64,000 nucleotides of DNA, taken from Cryoendolithus antarcticus. Lineage: Eukaryota > Ascomycota > Dothideomycetes > Cladosporiales > Cladosporiaceae. The number at the start of each line of letters is the position of its first letter. Position 1 is the first letter of the stretch. The DNA is taken from contig NAJO01000061.1 of the NCBI GenBank assembly GCA_002077065.1, forward strand, positions 119,424 to 183,423, given 5' to 3'. This document shows, piece by piece, positions 30,774 to 42,491 of this stretch. The position numbers and the translations under genes are program-made. The notes beneath the pieces were generated by a model, which was not told where the DNA came from, did not search any database, and saw only the letters and a list, made by a program, of their open reading frames with translations.

Positions 30774-33202
30774 TCACATCCCTTCCCCAGTCGCCTCTAG
30801 CCCGTTGTCAAACGCAAAGTTGTCAAAGCCCAGTCCGCTGCCATCGTCATTGTTCAGGAAGCTGTCGAAATCAAAGTTGTCGAGCACATCGCCACCAGTG
30901 CCTCCGAGATCCGCAAAGTCCATACCGATGTCAAATTGGCCATTACTTGGGTCGCCCAGATTACCGAACGGCTGATTCTGAGACATGTCTGGCGTGGACT
31001 GTGGCATGATGTTCGGCTGTGGTTGCTGATTGGGCTGTGGCACTGGTGCTCCGTTGGGCATAGGCTGACCGGCTTTCGGATGGAAAGAGTTCGGTGCCAT
31101 AGGCGTGATCGGTGTCGCTGGGGTGGGTGTTGGAGGTTGCTCAGATTCGGTAGTTGGGACTGCTGCTGCTTGATTGCCGCCTTTCTTGCCCTGTGCGATG
31201 TCAGTATACTTATCTTCAAGCACTGGAATCAGGCTATCATGACTGACCTTCTTCGCATCTTTCTTGCCACCAGGCTTCGGCTTGTTGGCCTGGCTAGGCG
31301 TCGGCGGCGCAGCGGACTGCGCAGGGCTGCTCGGCTGCGTGCCTCCCGGACCATTAAGCGGCGGAGCAGGTGGCGGAGGCATATTGCCCTGTCGAGGCGT
31401 CACATTCGGTGGCTGTTGACCAGGCTGCTGGCCAGGACCACCAGGATGTCCAGGCATCATGTTAGGAGGCATCTGCTGCGGAGCACCCGGAAAAGTGCCG
31501 TTAGGCAACATTCGTTGCGGCTGTTGCTGGTTGAACATCTCCATCGACGCTTGCGTAAGCTGTCCCTGCTGCTGGTTGAATCCTGGGTGTGATCGTGGCA
31601 CGAGTTGTCCACCTGGACCCTGGACCATCATATTTCGCATCTGGGGTGGTATCTGGCTAGGATCGAAGCCTGGAGCAGGTGAAGCACGGCCTTGCATCTG
31701 TCCGTTTGGCGATGTACCCGCCTGCATATTCGGCGTCCCTCGAGCCATGTCGTTCGGGTTCGGTGACGGTCCAGCTCGACTGCCCTGTGGCGACATGTTC
31801 GGAGCGAACTGCCCATTGCCAGCATGCATGGCGCCTGGGCCCGAGATACTGTCTTGCTCTTGTCGAGCCATAAGAAGTCGCTTCTTGTTTTGCTGCTCCA
31901 GCAACATCAACTGCATCTGGTAGTCTTGCAACGCGTGATTACCGCCATTGCTACCAGCAGCGCCTTGATTGCCTGGATTCGGCACCATGCCGGGTCGCAT
32001 GGCACCATTTGCATAGTCGCCCATTGCATTGTCAATGCCGGCTTGGCTGAGCGGACTTCCTTGTGCACCGGTCGGACCCATGTTCGCAGCATTGGGAGGC
32101 ATGCCCTTGTTCATGTTAGAATTTGCTTGATTCTGTGCCATTGCGTTTTTCATGTGATTTTGCATTTGTTGCGAGTAGGTCTCCACAGACTTCCGTTGCG
32201 CGTTAGTAGGCTGCCTTGCAAGGAGATGGAATTGTTCTGCGGGCATGAGATTGGGGTCCATCCCGTGGCTCTCGAGTAGCTCACGGGCGCGATGTGCAGC
32301 GGCGGGATCGAGGGGGATTTGGTCGGGACCCACCTGATTGTTTGGCATCTGACCGCCTTGGCCTTGCGTCTGTCTCATCTGCTGCATGTTGCCCTCCAGT
32401 CGTTGCCGTTTCGGCGATGGAGCGTCGCCGGAGCCTGGCGAGTTTGATCGGGGTCCATTCATCTCCATTTGAGAGTTGGATCGCTCCATCTGCTGGCCCT
32501 GCATCATCTGGCCTTGTTGGGCACGCAGTTGTTGCTGTTGTTGCTGCATGCGTGCTGCCATCGCGGGGTTCCTTCGCACGAATGTCAGCCTGGGAGCAGT
32601 CCCACATACGAATGGGTCACCTACATATTACCGGCGTTCACCATAGCTGCCTTCTTAAGGTTCTCTGGCATCATACCGTTAATCATAGCTGTGTTGTTGC
32701 GCATCCCCATCTGCGCTGCAGGGTCCGAGTTCCCCATCATTGCCATTCGCTGCTTTTGTGCTTGTCGCTGAGTGCCGACATATGATATCGCAGAAGGCTT
32801 GCCATTACTCCGTCGCGCGTTGAATATGTCCCAAAACTGACACCACCAATCAATGAGGAAAGGCTTGTCGCTCGGGTTCTCGAATTGCGGTTCAGGCAGA
32901 TCTTTAGGTCGCGATGGATCCGAGTCGTCAACGCCGTTAGGCTGGCGCGAGTTGGGCGATTGTTTGGCGAGTCCGAACTGGCCGCAGTCCACCATGGCGC
33001 GTGCGACATCGTAGTTCTGGGTGCGCAGGAAGTACTCGTAGATGTATGCGTTGAGTCGGTTGATGTCACCTTGTGGGTCGTGAGGACTGCCGGCGTTGGT
33101 GGGTGTTGGCGCATTCATCTGTTGCTGCTGGGGGTGCTGTCCCGCCATGCCGCCGCCGACGGGTCCACCCATGTTCAACTGCTGCGTCTGGCTCATGTTC
33201 AT
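30774..33202 (-). CDS. LisH/LUFS transcriptional regulator, SomA/Flo8 type
   Basis: Exons 33202-32625 and 32571 onward; a further 57-nt interval at 31247-31191 (GTCAGT..TACTGAC..GCACAG) is probably a third, 3n-length intron. The result is 772 residues spliced or 791 if retained. SomA/Flo8 proteins act with a PtaB/Mfg1-type partner to control adhesion, conidiation and filamentation in the nucleus. The LisH/LUFS core is at about residues 47-130: LNAYIYEYFLRTQNYDVARAMV, then PFLIDWWCQFWDIFNARR. The rest is Gln/Met/Asn/Pro-rich with a basic PKRQR patch. Intron 1 uses AT|GTAGGT so that the join reads NAGNMNPAMAARM. The C-terminal FADLGGTGGDVLDNFDFDSF segment is acidic and hydrophobic, like an activation domain. 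Confidence 0.9.
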
Positions 33203-34774
33203 GCGGAATGATGACTGTGCTCGTGTCTATGTAATCGATGCGCCGATATATGCAAAATGCAGTCAATGAGGTCGAGTCAAAGTGCATGCGCTGGAGAGTT
33301 GTCTCAAGACGAGGCTGTCGGCAGCGGAGGAGTGGCGAAGCCGGCGGGAGCGTCCAGGAAAGAACGAAGGGCGGTCGCGATCGATGAGTGCAGTCGCAAT
33401 GCGTGGGCGCGGGTCGATATGTCGGTAGAGCGTGGGTGTGCGCGCGAACGACACGAGGGTCAAGTTGCGCTGGCGCGATCAGGAAGCGGTGCAGCTACTC
33501 CACAGCACTAGCGACACGACGTGTGGAGGTGAGGGTGATCGCGACGCCGCCAGCCAGCATATTCCGGTTGTTGCGAGAGGGTGGCGGTGTTGGCGGCGGT
33601 GTGTGTGTTATCGCCGGCAGGGGTGGGGGGAATCTCTGGCGGAGTTGGCGCGGTTGGAGATGGTGGTGAGCAGCAGCAGGGCGCGAGTGTGGGAGGCCGG
33701 GAGCTAGTCGCAGAGACAGGTCTTGGCATTCGGCGCCCGACCGAATTGCACCTCCTCAGACTCGACGCTGACTTGGCGGAGCAATCTAACAAAGCTAGAA
33801 GCTGACCCTCATGAGCGGACTGGGTGTGGCTGTACGAATCTATCTCAGATATGGGCTCGTCGCCGCCAACAGCCTTCGACAGAACACTCGCTCGATCTTC
33901 CCCCGAAGTCACATGATCTGTAAGGCGATGCAGCTTATTGGCCCGGGAGAGGAGGCAGGGCCCGAATACCCTGGCGATCGGCCTCTCTTCTTTGATCGTG
34001 CAACCATCGACCTCACCCCTGGTACCGACATGAGACATCTGCAGAAGATCGCATCTCGATAGCGCTCCGCATCACATCTGACCGCGCGCGATAAGCTAAT
34101 GGAATTGCTGATGATCTCCTCAATTCGGCGTCCAGCCCAGCTCGAAGTGCTCCTCACGAGAGGTCATGTTTTGGCAGCACATCGAAATGCTGTGGCAATC
34201 GCCCGCACTGTTTGCCTATCAGTCCCCAACGTTGTCAAAGTAGTTGCCCGTTGAAGTCACAGGCGATATACGATAAGGCAGCAAAAGCGATATTCAAGTC
34301 GCATATCTACAATCGCTTGACAACATCAACAGTGAGTCGGTACACGGTCCCCTTCGATAACCTTGTCCTCCATGTCCCATAGCCCCAGCACTCCTCCGCT
34401 GCGATCCGTGTATCGCGCCTACAACGCCGGAGTACCGAAGACACTTGAGCCGACGTCTCTGCATTCAATCTCTCATTCTCTTTCGCCGGGTCAAATTGTG
34501 AGGGCATCCTCTGTCCCGATCACGCTCATGACATCACGTGGACATGTGGCAACCAGCAGAGACGAGGAAATTTTGGTAGCACAGCAGAGACAATGCTTAT
34601 CATCATAGTACATGGCAGAACGTGCACATGCACGTCAACGATCGTTTGGTTTGACGCTCAGAGTTCACGGCCTCGTGTGCACCGGTCAAGTGTCGGCAGG
34701 CGGCGAGATTCTCATCCTTCTGCACTTCCGGTTCTGGAGGGACAGATGGCATATGCCCATTTCAGTTCCCCAAG
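33203..34774. other. Long intergenic region upstream of the SomA-like gene
   Basis: 1572 bp, the longest gene-free stretch apart from the RIP island. A G-rich, GGCGGTG-repetitive segment lies at about 33580-33680. Frames here are low-complexity and unconvincing. Developmental regulators often have long promoters, so regulatory use is plausible but not shown. Confidence 0.45.
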
Positions 34775-37299
34775 TCACGCTCCTTTCCCGTCAACAGTCT
34801 TTGGCGCATTTCCGTGCACCTCCTGACTGGACTGCTCGAAGACTTTCTCGTTGAAGTCGGAGTCGTCGATCATGAACTCGTCATCGTTATACTTTCTGTA
34901 GCGGAACCACTGTTGCGTGGCCATGTTAGCTTCGTGTTACTCATAGCTTTGCGGATAACATACGAATATGACAGTCTGTACCGCTAGCGCTATGGTAGGT
35001 CCTGCCCAGACCCAGATGAGGTGAGGGTCGAGTATTGCAGGTGTGATCACTTCCCCTAGTGCGTAGGAGAGCGCTGTTGTGAAGAGGAAGATCGCCAGTA
35101 CCAATGCTCGCATGCCTAGCTTGTCAGTGACGGCTCAGCGCTGAGTACGATCCCCCAGAGCTTCAATTACCTGGCGGAGATCTCGAATAAGCTACCTCGT
35201 ACGCAGTAACGTTTGCGAAAACCTCTAAATTTTGCATGGGTTAGCCGCATTTGAAGCACATGGCTGTGGCATGAATACCTGAAATCGCCCCGAGAGATAC
35301 GTTGATAATCTGCCACCAAATACTGATCGGGGCAACATCATCACACGTAGTCGCGTAGTAGCCGCAGGGAGATAATTCGTATATCTTCCACTGTACAATA
35401 GCTCCCGCGACACCACTGGCTGTGGCGAGAACGAAGCCGAAGGTGATCCGGGAGATCCGACCGAACTTGATATTGTACTTTCGCAGGCCGGGGTATACAA
35501 CGTAAGACATGAACGGCACGAAGATGATGATCGTCAGAGGGTTGAAGTTGCCCAGAAGATCGTTGGGGGCACCTTGAATGCAGTCAGTGGAAGCAAGTCT
35601 TGGCAAGTAGATGTGCTCACCTTTCGTCAACATCGTGGCACCTTGGGAAGTGGCAACGGAGCCTGTCGAGGATCATTAGCATTGCTATGACGTCCACAGC
35701 GCCGAAGAACCAGGCTACAATCTTTGAAAGCTGGGTTGCGGGCTTTGATCTTCGGGCGAACTCACCTATGCCGCCATCATTGATATCTGGAGCAAGGTTA
35801 GCGATGCTGTACAATCACCAGACTATTCCGGAGAATAACAAACTGTAAATGACGAAGTACAAAAAGATCCCACAGGCACTGAACGTTCGCTTGACATCCT
35901 CCACATCCCGTTCGCTCCAAGTGACGGTGCTGCTCGCAGTGCCCTGCTCCGCGAGCCTCGACGGCTTGGCGCTGTCGAGGAAGTTCTTCTTCCATACCAC
36001 GCCCTTGCTCTGTACGATCGCCGTCTTGAGGATCTTGTAGACTTTTGTGAGGGCACTGCCATCGGGAGGGTATTTGATGAGCTTGTTGGTGAGGTACCAC
36101 AGCAAGAAGGGCAGGCTGAAGTATAAGATCGCAGGCAGCAAGAACGCTAGCCAATATCCCACGATTTTCTCGCTGTAAGTGGTCGCAATCGCGAAGAACG
36201 CTCCGACATTGATGAAAGCGTAGAAGTAGAGCATGATTCGCTGGACTGTGACTTCGGGATCGACGACGACCTTCTCACCGCTTGCCAAGACCTTCGTGTA
36301 AGACTTCTGGTGCTGATACTGATCGAGCACGGTCGGGGCGACATTGGGCTATGACTTGTCAGACACTCTGCTCCACTTTATATTGAGAGCCACCGACCTT
36401 GAAGATGCCAGCACCAATCGCCAACAAGATAAGCGATAGCATGAATGGTCCGATAGCATGTCCAGCTTGTAGTACCGAAGGTATGGCACCAATGATCATG
36501 ATGATGTGCGAGACACCACAGATCAGAACTCCGATCAAGATGGTCCGGAAGCGGCCCAACTTGGCGTCTGCGAGCCAGCCGCCGAAGATGGGAATGACAT
36601 AGGCTAGGAAACTGTGGCAGCCGTCAGTGTCTGGAGATGCTGGTATGTCCCACCGAGACAAAGGTGGACAAACAGGAAGAGGAGACCAATAGCAACACTG
36701 AACTGCTCGCCTCGACCAAGTGCGCCGGCCGTGTCTTCTGTGCCAGGCGCTGGAGCACCCTGCGAGTGTTCAGTCTCGGAACATGATCCTGTCATAAATG
36801 TTCAACTCACTGCGCCATTGCCGCCCTCGGGCAAGGGAAATTGCATGAAATTCGAGAACACTGTCTGCACGCCATAGTAGCTTGCGCGCTCGGCGAACTC
36901 AACAATGCAGAGTAGGTAGGCGGTCTTCGGAATACTGTCTGCGACCTTGCGTAGTGTGCGCGCCTCTTCCTCTGTTGGCAGTGGATAGTTCTCGCGCTGC
37001 ACAATACCGTCAGCCTCTGGACACATATCAAGTTGCGACTCTATCGTTGACCTCTATAGCCGATGCTCGCCGACCAGCGTCCGCTTCGACATCGACAGCA
37101 ACGCTCAGTCGCTTTGCTCGGTACGGATCCTCCGTGCCCACGCCATCATTGAGCGCGAGCGAGTTCTTCCCGTGCGGGTGCGCGACTTCTGGTGGTACGG
37201 AAGTCGAGATGATGTCCGCAATTAGCTCTCCGCCTGCATTACCGGCTGTGTGTATCGTCAGTACCAGCCGTGGATCCTGAAGATGAGTGACTTACACAT
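34775..37299 (-). CDS. PTR2: Oligopeptide transporter PTR2 (POT family), 12 exons
   Basis: Exons: 37299-37296, 37245-37052, 36996-36811, 36759-36674, 36611-36398, 36348-35844, 35786-35766, 35662-35621, 35572-35279, 35224-35171, 35115-34964, 34909-34775. Total 628 residues, a usual length. PTR2 takes up di- and tripeptides with protons at the plasma membrane. Signature parts are FAERASYYGVQ in the first helix, GLLFLFLAYVIPIFGGWLAD, KLGRFRTILIG, INVGAFFAIATTY, and GAPNDLLGNFNPLTIIIFVP. Two introns use GTTTGT donors, which was needed to restore LFLFLAYV and VIYNINDGGIGS. Exon 1 is four bases (ATGT) and exon 7 is 21 nt. All phases close. A dead 3' fragment of a paralogue lies at 20689-20967. Confidence 0.92.
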
Positions 37300-38111
37300 G
37301 ATGAACCTCGAACCTATTACGAAGTAACAGAACAGTCTCACCGAGAGCCTCGACAAGAGGAAAAGAGAACCCGGGTAGTAGCATGAAGACCAGCCAATTG
37401 TACTTAGCCTCAAGGTCAGATAAGACCTGCGCCCCTACCCTACCTTCGTCACGCCGCATTGCACACACGATCGGCAGCGTAGCTGAGCACGTCAATGAGA
37501 GCCGAGATGGCGGGTGCCATGCTCTCGGGATCACAGCACATGTAGGTAGCGCGCGACTCGGCGATCAAGCCAAACTCAGCAGCTGGAATCAATGGCTCGA
37601 AGGCAGGGCATTCCATTGGCTGTCGCATGTATGCTCAAGCCACATGCGATAGTGAAAGTAGCGCCAGACCCGCGATCAAGCACGCAAGACGTTGCAAGCA
37701 TGACGGGATGCGTGCTTGATGAAGCTTATCTCGCAAGCATGTTCAAGCTGCGTACTGATAAGATAGACCGGGGTATATGATGGCATGTCGTGTGACGTGT
37801 GTATCGCCTGGCGCAGATTGCTCTTCTTGGGGTGCGATGCAACATTGCCTGGAACTCATGGTCGCTGAGTGTAGTGTGTGGTATGTCCTCAACACTACTG
37901 CGCGAGGTACATCTGCGGAGGTGAACTAGCGCCTGGCGAACAAGCTGTAGCTTGCGCCGAACAGGGCAGCACTGCGGTGGAGAATCTTCGGCTGCTGGGC
38001 GACACACGCCTTGTCTAGAACTGCTTTTCTGTTCATACTCTGTAGTCTAGGTACTGCCTCATACCTTTCCCGCCTAGCTTCAAGTCCGCTCAACGACAAG
38101 TAAGCTCCCCG
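37300..38111. other. Intergenic stretch, no gene seen
   Basis: 812 bp between PTR2 (start side) and the BAP31-like gene (stop side). No coherent frame or RNA gene was recognised. Confidence 0.4.
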
Positions 38112-39022
38112 CTACCTGTTTTTTCGTTCGTAAGACGCATCATCTGCAGTCTGCGTTGACTTCGGTTCTAGCTGGTACTTCACCTATTCTTCTTTGGGAT
38201 GGAGTCCTGCGCGCTAACCTGATCTCCGAGCCTGTTGTACTCGTTGCTGAGTCCCTGGCTCTGATTCTTCACTGCCTGCAAGTCCTTGTCCTTCTTCTCG
38301 AGATCACGCTTGAGACGCGCAATCTCGCCAGCTCCACCTGCCTCGCCGAGCCCAGACTTGCCCTGCGCGCTCTTGGGGTCCTGACCCTTCAGTCTCTTGA
38401 CCTCCTCCTCCAAGCGGAGCACATCGAGGATCATCGTGTAGGTGCGGTTGAGGATGAGCGAGAGAAAGAGGGTGAAGCCGCAGAGGTACATGTTGCGCTG
38501 CGAGTAGAACTTGCGGGCTTGCACTTCCATGCGTTCGCTTCCGGCAACGCCGCTGAGATTGTGTCAGTATCTCGCTGTTTCTGTGGACTTTGGAACTGCA
38601 TACACTGCTGCTCCTCCTGCCTGCTTGGCGGCGTGCAGCTCGATCTGCACCCTATACACACGGTTTACACTGTCCACGAACAGGATGAGGATGAAGATGA
38701 ATGTGATCTTCATGCCATATTGTAGCTTCGCGACCAGCGGGTTCTCCGAGATGAACGTGAACAGACCGCGCTTGATCCTGAATGGCATCGGCACAATGAG
38801 CGCCACGAAGAGTGCCATCTCGAAGACGAGGAGTCCGAAGACCTGAGTGAATGTTAGCGTTATGTCGTATGTGAAGCTTCATTGCGCGTACTGGGGAGTA
38901 AATGAGGTTCATGTCGGCGGATTATGCTAACGTAGGCAAGGGTTGGTGGTGAAGGAAAGCTGAGGGAGAAAAGGAAGAGCTTGGAGCAATCGGAATCTTA
39001 CCAAGGAGTAGTAGAGCGTCAT
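38112..39022 (-). CDS. BAP31-like endoplasmic reticulum transmembrane protein
   Basis: Exons 39022-39002, 38842-38604, 38552-38219 and 38150-38112 give 210 residues. BAP31/Yet3 proteins sit in the ER membrane and act in sorting of membrane proteins. Rebuilt features are MTLYYSL joined to VFGLLVFEMALFVALIVPMPF (first helix), KLQYGMKITFIFILILFVDSVNRVYRV (second) and MYLCGFTLFLSLILNRTY (third). A cytosolic coiled coil follows (about 130-195). The last exon TADDASYERKNR matches the family's tail; if intron 3 is retained the protein instead ends IPKKNR. Intron 1 is long (159 nt). It is divergent with DUS3. Confidence 0.9.
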
Positions 39023-39377
39023 GCTGACTACGTATGCCTGACGGTGGCGGAGGCCTGGAGGGGTATTCTTCGGTCGGTGGTGGGGGGGGATGCTCCGGCT
39101 TCTTGGTCGATGTGCGGGAAAGTAAGGTCGAAGGGTTGAGTGCAGGTATTTATCAGGAGAAGCAGTCGTGTGGTCGTGAAGACTCCAATGCCGCGTACGT
39201 GAGGGCAAGTACAAGGTTTTGGATGTGGAGTGTCTCCTGCCAAGTTACAACCACAGCAAACGGCGCGACGTCACTCGAGAAAGTGCGACCCTAACCCTTG
39301 AGACAGCACTTCACTTGAAATTCAAGTCGATGTGATCTCAATGGCATGATCTCACACCGGTACAGACAATTAGCAAC
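39023..39377. promoter_or_regulatory. Divergent promoter, BAP31-like gene / DUS3
   Basis: 355 bp between two divergent starts with no gene. A run of guanines (GGTGGGGGGGGATG) lies at about 39080-39090. No specific factor site can be claimed. Confidence 0.4.
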
Positions 39378-41757
39378 ATGGACGACAGCATAACCAATCC
39401 AGTCGATGCATCGGCAGAGCTAAAGGCTGCCACGGCTGAATCGATGCCGGAAGCCAATCCTCAGACACAAATCTTCAATGAAGACTCATCAACGACAAAA
39501 GCCGAGAAAGTCGTGCGTGGTCAGGCGATTAATGGCAACGAAAGTGATGCTCGCGACAACGACAGTGAAGCACCTCCGTCTAAGAGACTGAAGCTAGACG
39601 ATCGAGACGCCCCAGCTGCCAATGGATCGAAGGAACGCATCAAAGGCATTGCTCCAATCAAGCAGGAGTATCTGATCGACTTGTCAAGCGCTTCACATCA
39701 AGATCATGACGATGACGCAGCTGAGGCTTTAGGTAAGCGCGACGAGAGAGGTGTTGCCGGACGTGGAGCTCGTGGCGGCAAGGGTGGCAAAAAGCAGTCG
39801 AGTGGTCAAAACCACAGTAGGCAGTTCGGTTCATCACGCGATGCCATCTCACTGTGTAAGTCGAGAGATCATCAGAATGAGTTCGACCCGAGTGCATGTC
39901 AGTATGGCGAGAAGTGTAAGTTCGAGCACGACATCAGGAAGTACTTGAAGGATGGCAAACGCGAGGACCTTGCTACGCTCGATGGGAAGTGTCCAGTATG
40001 GGATGCTACTGGTAAGTGCCCGGCTGGCTGGCGTTGTCGATTTGCTGGGTCGCATTCGGAAGAGATAGAGCTTGAAGACGGCAGGAAGGAGCTGAAGCTT
40101 CGGAATGGAAAACGCTCAAGTGCTGCTGCCAACGCCGATGGCGATACAGAGGAGCAGAGTGTCGGAGTGGTCAATATGGTGTCCATCGGTCATCGAATCG
40201 AATTGCGGAAGAAGAAGTTCCAGACGTCCAAGGCCGATGCCTACCTGGCGTGGCTGAATGATGCGGACGGCAATGAGGCCAAGCAGAAAAAAGCCAGCAC
40301 TGACGACATGACTGAGAACGGCGACTCACTGGACAATCGAGCCAGGTACAAGGAGCCACCTTTACGACCATCCGAGAAACGCCGCATCTACTACGGACCC
40401 GAGACTCCGATACTAGCGCCACTAACGACGCAAGGCAACATGCCGTTCCGGAGACTGTGTGTCAGCCTCGGTGCTCAATTGACTTGGTCCGAGATGGCCA
40501 TGTCGTTGCCTCTGCTTCAGGGCGAGAAGGGCGAATGGGCGCTGCTCAAAGCGCACGAGTCGGAGACAAGACCTCCGAAGTATACACCGAAGTCTATCAT
40601 GGCGGACTACGACAACAGCAAAGACTTCATCTTCGGCGCACAGATTGCGGGTAACAAGCCGTGGCTCACGCTGAAGACGACCGAAGCCATCACTGAGCTG
40701 TGTCCATTTATCCGCGCAATTGACCTGAACTGCGGTTGTCCAATTGATCTGGTGTACCAGCAGGGCGCTGGGTCAGCTTTACTTGATGCACCTGCCAAAC
40801 TTGAGAAGATCTTGCGTGGCATGAACACTGTGAGCAAGGATGTGCCTATCACTGTCAAAATAAGGATGGGGACTAAAGACCGGTCGCCTACGTGAGCCGT
40901 TCTCCACGCGTTAGAGTCCTAAAGATGAAGACTGACATGATCGTAGTGCGTTGAAACTCTGCCAACGCTTTGTGCTTGGCGGCCCAGAAGCCCAGGAGTT
41001 CGGTCAAGGCCCGGCGGGTGTTGCGGCGATTACATTGCACGGCCGTAGCAGACAGCAGCGCTACACTCGCACCGCGGACTGGGAATATATCGCTGAGTGT
41101 GCTGCCCTGGTTTCGAAGCTGAAGGAGTCTTCGAATGAGGCTGCAGACACTACTCACGAAATCGATGCACGTGATCTCTCTTCCTCGACCAAGAGCAATG
41201 GACTGCCCTACTTCATCGGCAACGGCGATATCCTCACCCACGAAGACTATTACAATGCTGTCTCTCACGGCGGCGTCGACAGCGCAATGGTAGCACGAGG
41301 TGCCCTCATCAAACCCTGGATCTTCGAGGAGATCGCCACCGAGCAGTACATCGACAAATCAGCCACCGAACGACTAGCGTACATCGAGCAGTTCGCACGC
41401 AACGGACTCGAGTACTGGGGCTCCGATGAAATTGGTGTAGGCATCACACGTCGCTTCCTGCTCGAGTGGCTGAGCTTCTCGTGTCGCTACGTGCCCATTG
41501 GGTTGCTTGAGCATCTGCCGCCGAGAATCGGTGATCGTCCTCCGGCTTTCCATGGACGGAGTGAGCTTGAGACCTTGCTGAGTTCTGGTAACTACAAGGA
41601 CTGGATCAAGATTAGGTATGTGAAATGTACTCCTACTGATCAATTGGACCGAAACTGATCCTCCACTAGCGAGATGTTCTTGGGTACTGCTCATCCCGAC
41701 TTCAACTTCCAGCCCAAGCATAAGAGCAACAGCTATGAGATTGAGGCGGAAGGGTAA
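39378..41757 (+). CDS. DUS3: tRNA-dihydrouridine(47) synthase
   Basis: Exons 39378-40891, 40947-41615 and 41670-41757 give 756 residues. DUS3 reduces uridine 47 of tRNAs using FMN and NAD(P)H. A disordered, acidic N-terminus is followed by two CCCH-type zinc fingers at about residues 155-225 ([25 protein letters not shown]), which mark Dus3 among the Dus enzymes. The TIM-barrel begins [18 protein letters not shown]. The NCGCP motif carries the proton-donating Cys454. [19 protein letters not shown] and [13 protein letters not shown] line the FMN site. Intron 1 joins RSPT to ALKLCQRF, and intron 2 joins WIKI to [12 protein letters not shown]. Both frames that read through the donors end within 15 codons. 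Confidence 0.95.
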
Positions 41758-42491
41758 GGCATCAAATTTTGATAGCTCAAAAGCGCGGTCGGGTGCGCAT
41801 GGGACCAAGAAACTGCCTCAGTCTTCGTAGTGGAAAAGCGCTGCTGTCGACACGGCGAGACCTGCATTGGCGGACGATGAAGCAGAGGCTGTTAATAGTA
41901 AACCTGCGATACCGTGGATCAGAATCGGCACACTACTTTCGCCGATCGAATGTACCTTCTACATGTATGTCCGGCCCAATGCCGTCCACTGTGTCAACTG
42001 TAGCCACAGTGACGACAAGTCGACGCGAGTCAGCCTGAATCCTTCGACTTCAGCGCGACTCCGCCTTCACGAATTACGCCGCCCTGCATCGCACCACCTT
42101 GCAATATATGCGATTAATAAGCGTGCCCAAGCTCTTGATGCCGGCTAGGCGACCGCATTACTTCAGCCGAGTCGCCTTGCACCGCCTGTGTTTCACTGCG
42201 GAGTTCGATGCTGCAGTTGATTATGCAGACCACATCTTATGATCTTCGCTGGTATGGCGATGCTCGTTTCCAATCCTACGGTATCTGCTGCGGCTGATAG
42301 AGAGCAAGCTATCGGCTTGCACACATCTCACTGAATCTGTTTGACGTGGCCTGAGATGCTAGCGAGACGCTCTGGAGTGTGACCTTGTATCGTCACAACT
42401 CGCTGAAGCCACCTGCAAGCTTACACACAGAGAACTGTCTAGATCACGGGACATTTCTACTTGCACGCGGCGGCCATCAATAACAGCATTG
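41758..42491. other. Intergenic stretch, no gene seen
   Basis: 734 bp between DUS3 and the Zn2Cys6 regulator on the same strand. No coherent frame or RNA gene was recognised. Confidence 0.4.

Noticed and set aside
31459..31923. Long plus-strand Cys-rich frame opposite the SomA-like gene
   Set aside because: It is antisense to the Gln/Met/Pro-rich coding sequence, and its Cys content mirrors those codons.
33508..34038. 176-codon minus-strand frame in the SomA upstream region
   Set aside because: Low-complexity Pro/Ser/Thr text without motif, overlapping G-rich repeats; reads as chance frame.
42230..42491. Upstream ATGs for the Zn2Cys6 regulator
   Set aside because: Only the ATG at 42492 reads in frame through the zinc cluster; others end quickly.
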